Shown here: positions 12,101 through 20,343 of the stretch, piece after piece
Layout of the letters: the number at the start of each line of letters is the position of its first letter
Position numbering within the stretch: the first letter of the stretch is position 1
From: Botryllus schlosseri
Taxonomy: Eukaryota; Chordata; Ascidiacea; Stolidobranchia; Styelidae
Length of the DNA stretch: 20,343 bases
Assembly (NCBI GenBank): GCA_000444245.1
Contig: ATSW01062238.1
Span: 1-20,343, forward strand
Direction of reading: 5' to 3'
Notes under the pieces: generated by a model
What the model was told of the DNA's origin: nothing
The model's input: the letters and a program-made list of their open reading frames with translations, nothing else
The model's database searches: none
Program-made: the position numbers and the translations under genes

Positions 12101-15100
12101 AGCGACGTTTGTTTCGGTCCGGTAGAGAGGCATCGTGGCGTCACCATACCACCGAGTATTGCATTACACTCTCATGCACATTATATGTTTCCATAACTAT
12201 CTAAGATGGGATTAAGTTACGATCTTTAAATTAAGCACAATTAAGTACCATTCCAGTTCAAGTATTAGCAAATGCTCTCGCATTACCGTGGCAAAGCGCG
12301 AAGTACTTCATCTTCATGCAACACATGGAAATTGAAACTCGTGATAGCCAAAACGATTTCGAATATATCACCGGATTACGAATAAATCGCGAATACATTG
12401 GTTTCGTTTCCAATTTATTTCGCTGAATAGTTTTACAGCCATGCGCTTTCGAACGCAGCAATTTACCGTGGCACGCCATGATTACCGCACAAGCAGTCGG
12501 ACTAAAAACGCGTTAATACGCGGGTGTCTTTTGTCGCCAGTAAAGACGTGCTTATTTCATTGAGTACCGGTATGCCTTCGAATTTAGTCACCTTGCGGAA
12601 AGATTTTTTTGAGTTGCAATGACGCAACAGGATGAATGTCGATAATCCCGTAAGCTTGTTACGAAATCAAAGCATCAGTTTATCACCGGGTGACAAAATT
12701 TTCGGGCAGTATTTGTGAACCGTGCCATGGTGCGGATGGATGCGCGACTGTTAGTAAGCTTACTATAAGATTTTCCGAAAATTACGGCTGGTATATGCAC
12801 TCTTCGCAAATAAATAACGGCGTCAATTGATCAATATTTGAACGAATGCGATCGCAAAGTATAGGCATTAGACATGAACGTAAATTGAGCAACGCTACCA
12901 GATGTAGACTGCAGATACGGGCGGTTGCATTCTGACGAAACTGGTTATTCATACTCGTGTTTATAATAATTGCGCTCCAAATCAAGGTAAACTTCATTTC
13001 TGATCGCAATCAAACCCAAGACTAATCCCATTCACGAACTTTGTTTGAAGATGGCCAATTTTTCAGGGAACAATGCGACCTAAATCGGAAATATCCTCTA
13101 ATGACCCGGTTAGCACGCCGTAAGTCGCAATAAAATGTACACAATAGGAATTTTCGGTGCTATATTTTACTCGCAGTGCTCGGCCGAGTCACGATTTCAA
13201 ATTACCGGCGACACGAATGCCGCAAAGGTCGGAGAATATGGAGTGGGTCACGGCCAAACCGCTGCCATCCGTAAATTGCACAAACTGTTCCATTAGTTAC
13301 GGCGTGTTTATATCACAACTAGTATACTTTCGTTGGTAACCGATTGAAATGATGATTACAAACTTGAACTTGCAGTTGAATACAGATTGACGCAGTTATG
13401 ACGCAGATTTCGCGTTTATATCCTTTTGTTTGCGTATGATGAACGAAATAACTATACACCAACTAGAGAAATTCGATTTTTTTTTCAATAGTTTGACATC
13501 AGAAAACTTCACAATCGGAGAGAAATCCCAAACACTAGGACACTATAAAGTTGTTCTAGTTCTACATAAAAGTTTTGCATGTAAAATTTATCATCGATCT
13601 TTCTTTTTCGAGACATATTCGCTGTTTTGTATCTGCGCGTACTTCAATATTTTTATCATTGTCATCATCAATTAGTTTTAATTCCGTCGCGATGCAGCCG
13701 CGATATCAATATCACCCTCGTCACTGAAATGCTTTGCAACTTCCAAGTTACCATCTGTCAGCTTGGGTTCAGGATTGCCGCTATATTCCGTACCAGAAAA
13801 CTGTGCAAACAGTCGGTTCAACTTACTTGGCTTCTGACGACTTCAACGTTGTCCAATTCCAATGCGTATAAATAATTCAAGGCGCCCACGTATACGGCCC
13901 GTTGTGCTATGTCTATGACGACGTTTTTCGCGTCCTTGGTGTGTAAGTTGAATGTAAGTCGGTCTACATTCCAGTCTGGTTGTTCGTTCAAGGCTGCACA
14001 AAATGGGAAATTATGAGAATTAAAATGAACATGAAATTAGTTTTAGATTGTGTTGAATAACGTCGGAGTTTGTGAAAAGTAGAATCCCCATTTCATTTCT
14101 GAAGTACTACTTGGAAATTAAGAAGCTTCAGTGTGTGGGCAATTCCGAAATGCACAATTGCACATGTAGAAGCATACATTGGCAACAATCATCAAGAACG
14201 CACAGAATAAAGATCACGACTTATTCAATCATTTGCAACCATATTATTTTCTGATCTGTATGAAAATGATGAAAAATGCATGGTGAGTACTCGGTTATTA
14301 AAAAAATATAACTGACATAGCCGCGCAGCCAACAACTCCCAATATAAACCGTAGCCACAAGAAAAATCGCAATTTTTCAAATCTAACCTGTATGTATACA
14401 AGGTGGATTGCTATCTTTACGACTATACAGCATATGAAAGTTGAAATTGCTCAATCAAAACTTCATACGCTGGATATTTATCGTAAATTACATCACACGT
14501 CTGGGTCACAGGGCACGACACGGTGTGAAGTTCGTTGTATCTTTATTTCTCATCTAATCAATAGCGCCATAGTTCAACGAGAGGTGTGTGTATCATGTTT
14601 CTGGACCTAAGCCAGCCGCACAATGAAGCCTCTGTTCTTGGAGTTGATCGTTCTTAAGAATCTGGAACGCATAACTGACCGCATGCATGACGTGTGCATT
14701 CAGTTATAGTTAGGGTTTATGCTGGCGGGTATTCTGGTTTATCTAATCGAGATAAGCTAAGCTTCACGATTCATAGCGAAGAAATCTCACGGAGTCAAAC
14801 AACACTGCTAACAGCCACTCCCAGGGAATTTATTCAACTTTACAATACCATCCAGCGATGTATTCATATCGTCCAAGTCATCATTCAAACTTGTCACAAA
14901 ATTCACTTGGTTTTAAAGCAAGAAGTTGCACAATGCAAGCATAGCGCATATATATCTAACCTCTAAGTAAATTTACACAAACATATTCATGAACCGCAGT
15001 GCCGAAAGTCGTTCCGTGGCAAAATTGTTGTCGAATACCGAAGAAGAGTATCGGAATCACCGATGTCATGTAGTGTGATATAAAGATTCACTCACCTTCG

Positions 15101-15186
15101 ACTTTAGAGACGGTGTTGGCTAAAGATGTTGTTGTTGCAAGGTATAAAAAGCTGACCAGCATTGCGGGCAGGCGAGAACTTGACAT
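48..15186 (-). CDS. Semaphorin (sema + PSI domains), 14 coding exons, 3' part outside the window
   Basis: Seen: exons at 15186-15096, 13993-13827, 10980-10921, 10860-10753, 9854-9770, 6550-6425, 4872-4706, 4477-4342, 4280-4208, 4023-3829, 3740-3550, 1244-1162, 1090-891 and 145-48. Every junction keeps frame and uses GT/AG. The product (about 593 residues so far) has a signal peptide, a sema domain (about 40-525) and a PSI domain (529-579). Sema hallmarks appear in the right order: W89, CGTNA (127-131), VYSR near 259-262, CVYSM at 347-351, PGSC ending at C392, and HPL after it. Cysteines 99/109, 127/136, 267/392 and 293/347 fit the four known semaphorin disulfides. Known of the family: secreted or membrane ligands for plexins in axon guidance and cell migration. 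Possible N-glycosylation sites are N120, N480, N494 and N575. Plexin or Met is excluded by these semaphorin-type motifs. Class is undetermined because the Ig, TM or tail region lies beyond the left edge. Confidence 0.93.
146..890 (-). other. Semaphorin intron 13 (0.75 kb)
   Basis: GTGAGC to TATTTTTAG, phase 2. It splits the PSI domain between its penultimate and last cysteines. Its first bases complete an in-frame TGA with the exon end. No other feature seen. Confidence 0.85.
891..1090 (-). CDS. Semaphorin exon 13: end of sema domain and most of the PSI domain
   Basis: Sixty-six codons plus two bases (495-560). Acceptor AATCTGTCTAG, donor TTCAC|GTGAGC. ILTVKKGDNGFIYFGTSSSV corresponds to the last sema strand ('LxxLYVGSxxGVxQVPL'). 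The PSI follows: C529, C535, C538, C546 and C555, with KLANDPYCEWD matching the family 'xLARDPYCAWD'. The donor overlaps an in-frame TGA at 889-887, so unspliced RNA would stop right after Thr561. Continuation into exon 14 is preferred because that exon supplies the missing PSI cysteine in frame. Confidence 0.95.
1162..1244 (-). CDS. Semaphorin exon 12: DxGxIKRI strand
   Basis: Two bases then 27 codons (468-494), between acceptor TTGTATTTCAG and donor AAC|GTATGT. Asp467 is built across the 2.3-kb intron. VGLIKRIVFSV completes the family motif 'GTDxGxVxKVV'. It then carries NRS and, with exon 13, NES, both possible N-glycosylation sites. The next intron is only 71 bp. Confidence 0.92.
1245..3549 (-). 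other. Semaphorin intron 11 (2.3 kb)
   Basis: GTGATT to GTATTTCAG, phase 1. No repeat or nested gene recognised. Short ATG frames occur on both strands without any familiar motif. Confidence 0.85.
3550..3740 (-). CDS. Semaphorin exon 11: HPL, VDR and YDVV strands
   Basis: One base, 63 codons (404-466), one base. Acceptor GCATCTACAG, donor ATCACAG|GTGATT. NEHPLKFGMI matches 'xxHPLMDxxV'. YSYIIVDRIKR matches 'xTxIxVDRV'. DYDVVHYIT matches 'YDVLFIGT', the last propeller blade but one. The loop KRKEIFSGPSSEVFEK is longer than in most semaphorins. Confidence 0.94.
3829..4023 (-). CDS. Semaphorin exon 10: CVYSMxDI and PxPGSC block
   Basis: One base, 64 codons (339-402), two bases. Acceptor CCATCACAG, donor CAGAG|GTACAT. 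It reads YHATATCVYSMRDIRQHM, a very close match to the family 'GSAVCVYSMxDIxxxF' with C347. After a long insert rich in Tyr, Trp and Ser comes DPDYPAPGSC, matching 'PxPRPGxC' with C392. The Arg of PRPG is Ala here. Confidence 0.95.
4208..4280 (-). CDS. Semaphorin exon 9: short exon, VYAIFGT strand
   Basis: Two bases, 23 codons (315-337), two bases; 73 nt. It follows a 61-bp intron with acceptor GTGATTTTTAG and ends CCAAA|GTAAGA. SSYVIPNLEQP then PTVYAIFGTP matches the family 'SVYxxPxxxxxxxVYAxFTxP' segment. Frame is open only in the phase demanded by exons 8 and 10. Confidence 0.91.
4342..4477 (-). CDS. Semaphorin exon 8: NDxGG and TFxKxRxxC block
   Basis: Forty-five codons plus one base (269-313). 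Acceptor ACGTCTATAG, donor ATCG|GTGAGA. NDRGGLTWL completes the family 'CKNDxGG' motif begun in exon 7. QLATFSKMRIACP corresponds to 'WTTFLKARLxCS', with C293 the expected partner of C347. SFFYDEI corresponds to 'xxYFDEIQ'. Confidence 0.94.
4706..4872 (-). CDS. Semaphorin exon 7: RFV...VYSR block
   Basis: Two bases then 55 codons (214-268; Asp213 spans the junction). Acceptor TGTGTTTAG, donor GCG|GTATGT. The segment ARFVSMFTVPG corresponds to 'PxFVxSxxxxx'. KIVVLFKENAEE corresponds to 'VYFFFxExAxE', and LVYSRMATLCA to 'VYSRVARVCKND'. C267 is expected to pair with C392 in exon 10. Strong match in both order and motifs. Confidence 0.94.
4873..6424 (-). other. Semaphorin intron 6 (1.55 kb)
   Basis: GTACGT to GTGTTTAG, phase 1. 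AT-rich. A plus-strand frame around 5297-5515 encodes a hydrophobic run (VIAYLIIGLLVFLYVCVL) but opens with TTG and has no ATG before that run, so it is not called a gene. Confidence 0.83.
6425..6550 (-). CDS. Semaphorin exon 6: variable middle of the sema domain
   Basis: Two bases, 41 codons (172-212), then one base. Acceptor GTTGTTTTTAG, donor GAGCG|GTACGT. It starts GGSLFTANNPNSRNK and continues NGIIRKS, corresponding to the family block 'G-x-LYSGTxxxFxxxxxxIxR'. The remainder (ADRADGALATDEFDNFRLS) replaces the usual 'LRTxxxxxxWLxEPxFV' linker. It is clearly more GC-rich than the surrounding intron. Similarity is weak residue by residue, so the assignment rests on order, phase and splice sites. 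Confidence 0.86.
6551..9769 (-). other. Semaphorin intron 5 (3.2 kb, the longest)
   Basis: GTATGT to GTTTTTAG, phase 1. It contains the 18-bp perfect inverted repeat at 7876-7914. It also holds a strong-looking but unused acceptor (a T-run then ACAG) at about 9357-9372. A plus-strand 107-codon ATG frame (9368-9691) has no recognisable homology, and its length is about what chance allows. Confidence 0.82.
7871..7919. repeat. Perfect 18-bp inverted repeat (3-nt loop) flanked by 7-bp direct repeats
   Basis: Left arm ACCATGGCCTACTAAAAA (7876-7893), loop CTA (7894-7896), right arm TTTTTAGTAGGCCATGGT (7897-7914); all 18 positions pair. The heptamer GTCACAC occurs as direct copies at 7871-7877 and 7913-7919, directly bordering the 35-bp core 7878-7912. 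That geometry resembles a target-site duplication around a minute foldback element. It could also be a chance palindrome or a hairpin-forming intronic element. No transposase gene or known terminal motif is present. Confidence 0.75.
9770..9854 (-). CDS. Semaphorin exon 5: degenerate CPxDP block
   Basis: Twenty-eight codons plus one base (residues 143-170 and the first base of Gly171). Acceptor TTTTGACAG is followed by ACTTTC, and the donor is ACAG|GTATGT. It contains GESKSPGDPFSKTVSTMT, which aligns with the semaphorin stretch GKGxCPFDPxxxxTSVMxxG. The P-x-DP core is kept, but the usual cysteine is Ser157. Start and end phases fit exons 4 and 6 exactly. Confidence 0.85.
9855..10752 (-). other. 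Semaphorin intron 4 (0.9 kb)
   Basis: GTGAAT to TTTTGACAG, phase 0. Nothing recognisable inside. Confidence 0.8.
10753..10860 (-). CDS. Semaphorin exon 4: CxN and CGTNA motifs
   Basis: Exactly 36 codons (residues 107-142), between acceptor CGTTACAG and donor AAG|GTGAAT. It begins ELCTNVIHIL, corresponding to the family's DCxNYIRVL, with C109 as the partner of C99. It then reads THLYACGTNARQPRC, matching the family signature LYVCGTNAFxPxC. C127 and C136 have the standard nine-residue spacing. N120-D-T is a possible N-glycosylation site. This is the single most diagnostic exon for a semaphorin. Confidence 0.95.
10921..10980 (-). CDS. Semaphorin exon 3: short 60-nt exon with the conserved Trp and first disulfide Cys
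   Basis: Exactly 20 codons (residues 87-106), phase 0 at both ends, between acceptor TTTTTAG and donor CCG|GTAGGT. It reads MEWRPDPKRHDLCVAFEPNP. W89 and C99 match the semaphorin pattern 'xxWPxxxxxxxxCxxKGK'. The usual basic KGK is replaced by AFEP. It lies only 60 bp of intron away from exon 4, which carries the partner cysteine. Because it is phase 0/0, it could be skipped without a frameshift, but C109 would then be unpaired. Confidence 0.9.
10981..13826 (-). other. Semaphorin intron 2 (2.8 kb)
   Basis: GTAAGT to TTTTTAG, phase 0. Mostly AT-rich and featureless. The exception is a GC-richer island at about 13140-13300 that is open in several frames on both strands, including a plus-strand 53-codon ORF listed separately. 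None of the frames there gives a phase 0/0 cassette exon for the semaphorin. Confidence 0.85.
13135..13296 (+). CDS. Small ORF, 53 codons, signal-like leader (weak)
   Basis: ATG at 13135 in context AATAAAATG, TAG at 13294-13296. It begins MYTIGIFGAIFYSQCSA, a compact hydrophobic leader with small residues at a plausible cleavage site. A polar, glycine-containing segment follows (including KVGEYGVGHG) and a basic end (RKLHKLFH). It lies antisense inside intron 2 of the semaphorin, in the only GC-rich patch of that intron. I recognise no family. A 53-codon frame is well within chance for a window of this size, so this is a candidate only. Confidence 0.2.
   Translation: MYTIGIFGAIFYSQCSAESRFQITGDTNAAKVGEYGVGHGQTAAIRKLHKLFH
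13827..13993 (-). CDS. Semaphorin exon 2: first strands of the sema domain
   Basis: Two bases then 55 codons (residues 32-86), between acceptor TGTGCAG and donor CAA|GTAAGT. It reads LNEQPDWN, then a strand-loop-strand stretch with AVYVGALNYLYALELDN. That matches the semaphorin opening block (usually an xLYVGAxNxLxxLxLxN pattern), the first strands of blade 1 of the seven-bladed propeller. It ends in phase 0, as exon 3 requires. There is no tyrosine-kinase or plexin-type feature. Confidence 0.92.
13994..15095 (-). other. Semaphorin intron 1 (1.1 kb)
   Basis: GTGAGT to TGTGCAG, phase 1. It is AT-rich with short open frames only, and no repeat or nested gene was recognised. Confidence 0.85.
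15096..15186 (-). CDS. Semaphorin exon 1: start codon and signal peptide
   Basis: Thirty codons plus one base. The ATG at 15186-15184 is preceded by AACAATA, an A-rich context typical of invertebrate starts. The product begins MSSSRLPAMLVSFLYLATTT, then SLANTVSKVE. Residues 9-23 form a short hydrophobic core ending in S-L-A, so signal peptidase probably cuts near residue 23. A second in-frame ATG (residue 9) directly precedes the hydrophobic core and could also serve as a start. The exon ends GAAG|GTGAGT, a near-ideal donor. The dangling G joins CC of exon 2 to make Ala31. Non-coding leader exons further upstream cannot be excluded. Confidence 0.87.
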
Positions 15187-15303
15187 TATTGTTAAATCTG
15201 TTAAATCAACAGCTTTATTGCACCAACCCTTATGCCTCCGTGAAAGACAGTCTGTCTACTCTATATAGTCGCTTCGTCGTACAATATTCCCGCATTATAT
15301 ATA
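15187..15303 (-). promoter_or_regulatory. Possible core promoter and short 5' leader of the semaphorin gene
   Basis: Two TATA-like sequences lie upstream of the ATG on the minus strand: TATATATAA (15302-15294) and CTATATAG (15268-15261). About 28 bases after the second there is TTTCACG, a loose initiator. That would give a leader of some 55 bases, AT-rich before the ATG. The palindromic AGACAGTCTGTCT (15245-15257) sits between them. All of this is inferred from position. TATA-like strings are frequent in AT-rich DNA, and a distant leader exon is equally possible. Confidence 0.3.
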
Positions 15304-18300
15304 CGGCGCTATGAGACGAAAAAATGTATTATTTCGGATCGAACCCGGCCCTAGACAAGCTCACCTGAGCGGTCTACGCAATAACTCAATGCGACGGGTT
15401 AACAAGCTGCGGTACATGTCCCGTAAACTCGACAAGCGTATGACAGATGCTCTCGTATAACGCGGTATATATATCTTATCTTTGAAAGGTGGCATTTGTT
15501 TGATAAACTATGATTCAGGGAGTTCAATATTCAAACGGGTATCCTCAACCAGGCGGAGACGGTGAACAGCATTAATTGTAATACAGCCAACGCAAAACAC
15601 CTGGTCCGAAGTCGCACGAACATTGCATTATTATTATTAAAGATCTCGAAATTAGGCAAACCACCCACTGTCGTTTCAGGTACTTAGTGAAGGCCAGCGG
15701 AAGCCTACTAATTAGTTAGTCGAGCACTTTGATTTGGGGAGAAATTCGTTATTGACTCGAAGGTAATTATTATAATTACGGCTGCAAATTGCTCTTCCTA
15801 TTTTCGGCACGGTCAAGCTCCGGTTCGAAATTTACTCAATTACAGCTCGTTCGGACATCGGAACTCCTTTCGTATCATAATTCCTGTCTAGGATGGCATC
15901 AGGAAAACCATTTGTATGCGTCCCTTAACCCGACGATTACTTAGTAGAATGAGTAATTGTACGGGGTAATCCATACCTTTACACTGCGAAAGATACAAGC
16001 TGCTAATGCTAAATATCCACTATATCTATCCTCAAATTTGGCCAACACTATCACGGCATAGGCGGGCAGTTCTCAAACTAAGAATAGCAGGACAGTTCAC
16101 ATTACAGTTTTCGGCGTCCGGATTATACCCCGTAGCGATAAGGAACTAAGGTAAGCAATGTAAGCATAAGCATTCTATCAAGACATAGCTCTCTCGTACC
16201 CGTTATCGACGGATTCCCCGCGGCCGACTGACGTCCCTCTCTCGTTGTCTGCATTATAAGGCCGCGCATTTAATATCAACAAGAAGATAATCTTATGTAT
16301 ATAGCCCTGAATCATCCAGACTAGAAAAGTCGATTTCAACTGTCCACGAGGAAATCATTTCCACCGCGACGTAAAACAACTGCCTACTTCTCTCTTTGCT
16401 AAAACTATCTCGAAGTACACTTCAGACTGATGATATGAATATCAGACAATATATTAGAATCCCTGGAGCGGCAGTCCATATCTTGTGGTTCTGTGATTTT
16501 CTCCTAAATTTAACTTCGTTATTAAAAAAATGTGGAGTGCGTATCAGTCATTGTGTACACCTGGATTAAATATGACTACATCAGTATTAGAAAAGACGTA
16601 TATTCGCACGACCAGGGTCACGAGGCCGGACCAGCAAGATTCATTATTCGGGCTCACTTAAAACGCGGGCGGGCTTGCATGACAAAATATGGAAATGAAT
16701 TCAAGACGACGCGGGAACGATCCTTATATGCGCGGTGCTTTTCTGAAAACGACGTATCGCAGCGGGCCAATGTTGAGCAAACGTCACGGTTATACGACAC
16801 ACGGGTAAATATAGAATTATATAGATCACGAAATCTTAATTAAGACACATGATGCTATAGCTATTGCGCAGATTATCAGCGAATACATAAACACACAAAT
16901 GAAAGTTGATTCAAAGCATCATCGGAATAAACCTTGACAATTATAACGTTTTCAGTCTGTTTGATGCATTAAACCGAGGTGTGGTCAAAACGAATTTCAC
17001 AGCCCTCTCCAGTAGGCCTTACTCCTCCAACATTCTATCTCATGGAAACATGTCGATTTGGTAGGCAATGAGCAGTAAATAGTTACCGACTTGTGTGTGA
17101 AACCATATTCATCGTATATCATTTATAGTCCAGTGCATTTCAACATCGTCAAATTGAATGCAGTACATTCAAATATAAAAGTAGAATACCGTCAAAGACA
17201 GACCAAAACTACATCACCAATATTCACCATTCACCACAAACAAAAAGTAGAAAATGTCCGGGCGAAAAATTTCACTAGCAAATAGTTTTACCAATTTTAC
17301 CAAAGAGCCAGTGCGTCACAGATTTTAATAGAACAATAATAACATTCAAAACGCCTCTCGCTCCGTTCCAAGCACGAAGCGGTTGAATGTAAGATATGTA
17401 CTATTAGACACGGTGATGGGGCATATACAAGTGACACGGACTTATATCTAGCGTATCACTGATACACAGCAATGAAATCTAGAAGAAGAAAAAAACGACC
17501 CATAGCAGGCCCAAGGCGACATTCTTGAGCACGCAGAGTATCACTTTGGCAACTACAACACGGTATTATTAACTGATTGGTCATTAATTTCCATTAAAAA
17601 ATCGCGGTCACACGGCGTACTATGCACTTGAGTCAAGTAATATCGCGCTGATATACGACATGTCAAAACGGGTTGCTGCGTATTCTCGCATATGCGAGAA
17701 ACTGCTCATCACACAGTTACAGAAGACAGTAGATTTACTGGCAGTCGACCAATCTCTTCGAGCAGATCCCGGGGAAAGAGGAATTATACAGACATATCAG
17801 TAAATACACAAATACTATAATCTGATTACGGATGACACCGTTTTCTCGTAGAGGGTGGTATGCACAGCAATAAAACTTTTATTGGTATTTCCTGTGTATT
17901 GTGATAACTCATGACATGCCACGCGTTCTTGACGTGTTATCCAGGAAGTTTAATTTGAGATATTTGGCGTGATGGAGAAAGTTATGACGGAGGTGTCGAG
18001 AGCAAATGCGCTTTTAACCCTGCGTATATCGGCCTATGTTTGTTACAGATGCCCGGCTTTTGTGATCTCATGATATATTTCATAAATATGAAGGTATGCA
18101 GAAGAACAATGATATATGATAGTTTATTGTCATGATGCGACTGTCTAAGTGGCTATCATTTAGATACGTGCAATTGGCTGAATTTGAATATACGTTAAAC
18201 ATTTAGCAGCTCAAGTCGATTAGCTTAGGGTTTTCATTTAAGCGTAACAATTGGAATTTACGAAATAAAACCTCCTAAATTTGCATAAATCCTTGACAGC

Positions 18301-20343
18301 AATGAATCGATCTTATAAGGGGAATTGCGATACATTGTTAAACTTAATCACCCCGTGTATAGACTAGCGGAGCGATTGTGTCTAAGACTAGCAGCATCAT
18401 ACATCGTTGTCAGGAAAGGCCTAATAATGAGCAAATTTTTGGTTGACTCATTATCAAAAAGCTGAAAAATGATTCCCGATATTTCTAACGATTGGGAAAT
18501 TTAATCGTGATCGTACGGCAACTTGGTTCTGCGTGTATTCTACAGAGCTCACAATTTCATGAATACAATGAACTAGATCCTGCAAATAAAATAGCTATTT
18601 TTGCATTGTGCCTATCCTGAATAATAGTTCTCGTTATCAAAATAACCTCAATTGGCAGTCATTCACTTCGATTTTCACATGCCTTCAGCATTGGAACTTG
18701 CACGAATAATGATTCGCGTGAAGCAGACATTTTTCGAACTGCAAAAAACAAAAGTATGGTTGCCTCATAGCTATACTAGATAACCGTGACTTGGTTTGAC
18801 TAGACATCTCCATTCGCAACGAAACGATGATTGACACAGCGCAAGTGCAAACCACGGTTGTGCAAATGATGATTCTCCGAGCTTGAATGTACGCCAGCAG
18901 ACTGAGACAAAATTGGAGAAGACGCTACCAACGCTATCGAAGAAGGGAGAATGGTAGCTTCTTATTTTTCTATCGATCGTGTCTAGAAATCTTATCATTG
19001 AAATGCAGGACTTTGACGAACTACAATCCGCATGTAGATTCCTTCAGCTGTTTTCCATTCAACGAATTCAGAATAACAGCATCAAGCAGCCCACTCAATA
19101 ATGAGTATCATAGGACAGTAAAAGTAAAACTTTAAACAAAAGTTGCGCACCTATGAATCATTCGAAAACCATAATTCACCCGAAATTTAATTGCGACGAA
19201 TGCATGTAACATAAATGCATGGAAACTTCATTTAATGATGCATTTTTATTATAGATATGTGGCTCTATCGAAGTTTTTGCAAAGCGAAACTCGCGAACCG
19301 GACCGGCAGTTGAGAACCACTGATAGTGGCAGTTTAAACCTTTCTGTGGTTGCGAATGTAATAAACGAACGAACGCTTTGAAACATATACTGGCCTATTA
19401 GGCAGGTACAGCGAAATGCTAGTACATAGTGGACGATGGTCCTTACATACTGGCATGTGTAGGAATAGATGGTATGCCGTAAAAAATAAGAAACTGTCTA
19501 TGATTCTAAAATAGAACAGATCAGTTTCACCGGCAAAAAAAGTTGGCTCAACCTAGACATGTGTATGAATTATTATAAAATGTACATGTAATTCTTTCAT
19601 TTCGTGCGAGAACAGATTGGTTTCGAATGTCATATCATAAATACATGATCATTCTTAAAACGCATCAAATCGCATCATATTCCTATTCATTAGTATCTGT
19701 TGTTTCGTAAATTAGCGACTCATATCGGCGGTAACAACTTTCTCCAATTAGGAACAAGGCGGAATATGACGTCATGTCTCGCAAGCGGACTAAAATCACA
19801 AATTACATCTGAGAGATAACAGAAATACTTATATCAGCGGTAAAATGCGAGTTGTGGTAAACTGTACAAATAACAGCTATCAAAGACTCACAGCGCCGCA
19901 ACACTGATATTCGTGTTTGCCAAATTCCAAATATAAGTTAACTGAGACAGGGACACGAAGACTCTTCTTCTTGGCGCATAGCGAAACTTGTTTTAACGCT
20001 AACATTTTCGATTTGAGAAGATGGAGCTAATATTTGCCTTCTTTATATTACAGTATTCATCAAAGACCTCTGCATATCTCAGCGACATGTCTGCATCAGC
20101 TTGCATTAAAACTTATTTACATAATACGCGGATATAATCCTGTGCTCATATAGCAGCGTTGCATCGATCAAATGTCCGTGTGCTTACAACCAAAATACAG
20201 CGGGCGATGCAATTTCAAAACATGCAAACATGCAATAGCTTGTATAATGTATCAATTCATAGTTACACCACCATACAGTCTCTAGATAAGTACTCTTGCC
20301 CATAAACCATTATATGTCTCAGCTATGGTAGACAGTGCAGTAC
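15304..20343. other. Upstream region, no gene recognised
   Basis: About 5 kb 5' of the semaphorin start. Open frames here are short, often lack an ATG, and resemble no family I know. The longest stretch (plus strand, about 16532-16843) opens with GTG, not ATG. An arginine-rich ATG frame at 18887-19135 is treated under findings. No tRNA, rRNA, terminal repeats or microsatellite was seen. The region may hold the distal promoter or leader exons, but nothing in the sequence shows it. Confidence 0.5.

Noticed and set aside
13190-13296. Minus-strand frame in the intron 2 GC island (FVQFTDGSGLAVTHSIF) as a cassette exon
   Set aside because: Its only donor (GCCG|GTAATT) leaves phase 1, whereas exons 2 and 3 need a phase 0/0 insert. 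The acceptor lacks a pyrimidine tract.
13681-13800. Open minus-strand stretch just past exon 2 (FSGTEYSGNPEPK...) as a further exon
   Set aside because: It would require a 26-base intron, too short for animal splicing, and it runs into a stop without a good donor in the needed phase.
15335-15355. tRNA B-box-like GGGTTCGATCC on the minus strand
   Set aside because: The flanks do not form a T-stem and no A-box or acceptor stem is found at the right distance.
16532-16843. Plus-strand 103-codon open frame upstream of the gene
   Set aside because: It opens with GTG, has no familiar motif, and its length is compatible with chance.

Overview
This is a eukaryotic (animal) window. One gene is clearly supported: a semaphorin on the minus strand, occupying roughly 15.2 kb of the 20.3 kb. 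It was assembled by eye from 14 coding exons, each bounded by AG acceptors and GT donors whose reading-frame phases match at every junction. The chain runs from an ATG at 15186 to exon 14, which ends at a GTGCGT donor at 47-42. The gene therefore continues off the left edge, and its C-terminus is missing here. The readable product is about 593 residues: a signal peptide, a full sema domain with its disulfide cysteines, and a PSI domain split over exons 13 and 14.

Layout, read in the direction of transcription (right to left). 20343-15306: about 5 kb upstream with no recognisable gene. 15303-15187: possible core promoter (two TATA-like sequences) and a short 5' leader. 15186-15096: exon 1 (signal peptide). 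13993-13827: exon 2 (first sema strands). 10980-10753: exons 3 and 4 (conserved W and Cys, then CGTNA). 9854-9770: exon 5 (degenerate CPxDP motif). 6550-6425: exon 6. 4872-3550: five clustered exons (7 to 11) covering the back half of the sema domain. 1244-891: exons 12 and 13 (last sema blade and most of the PSI). 145-48: exon 14 (last PSI cysteine).

Introns are of two kinds. Some are very short (60, 61, 71, 88 bp) and some are 0.7-3.2 kb. With an AT-rich background and more GC-rich exons, this fits an invertebrate better than a vertebrate. I cannot name the phylum. I recognise no RNA gene, no standard transposon and no second protein gene. The main non-coding oddity is a perfect 18-bp inverted repeat with a 3-base loop, bracketed by 7-bp direct repeats, inside intron 5. 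A 53-codon plus-strand ORF with a signal-like leader sits in intron 2 and is weakly supported.

Semaphorins are extracellular guidance ligands or receptors that bind plexins through the sema domain. The class (secreted, Ig-bearing or transmembrane) depends on exons outside this window.
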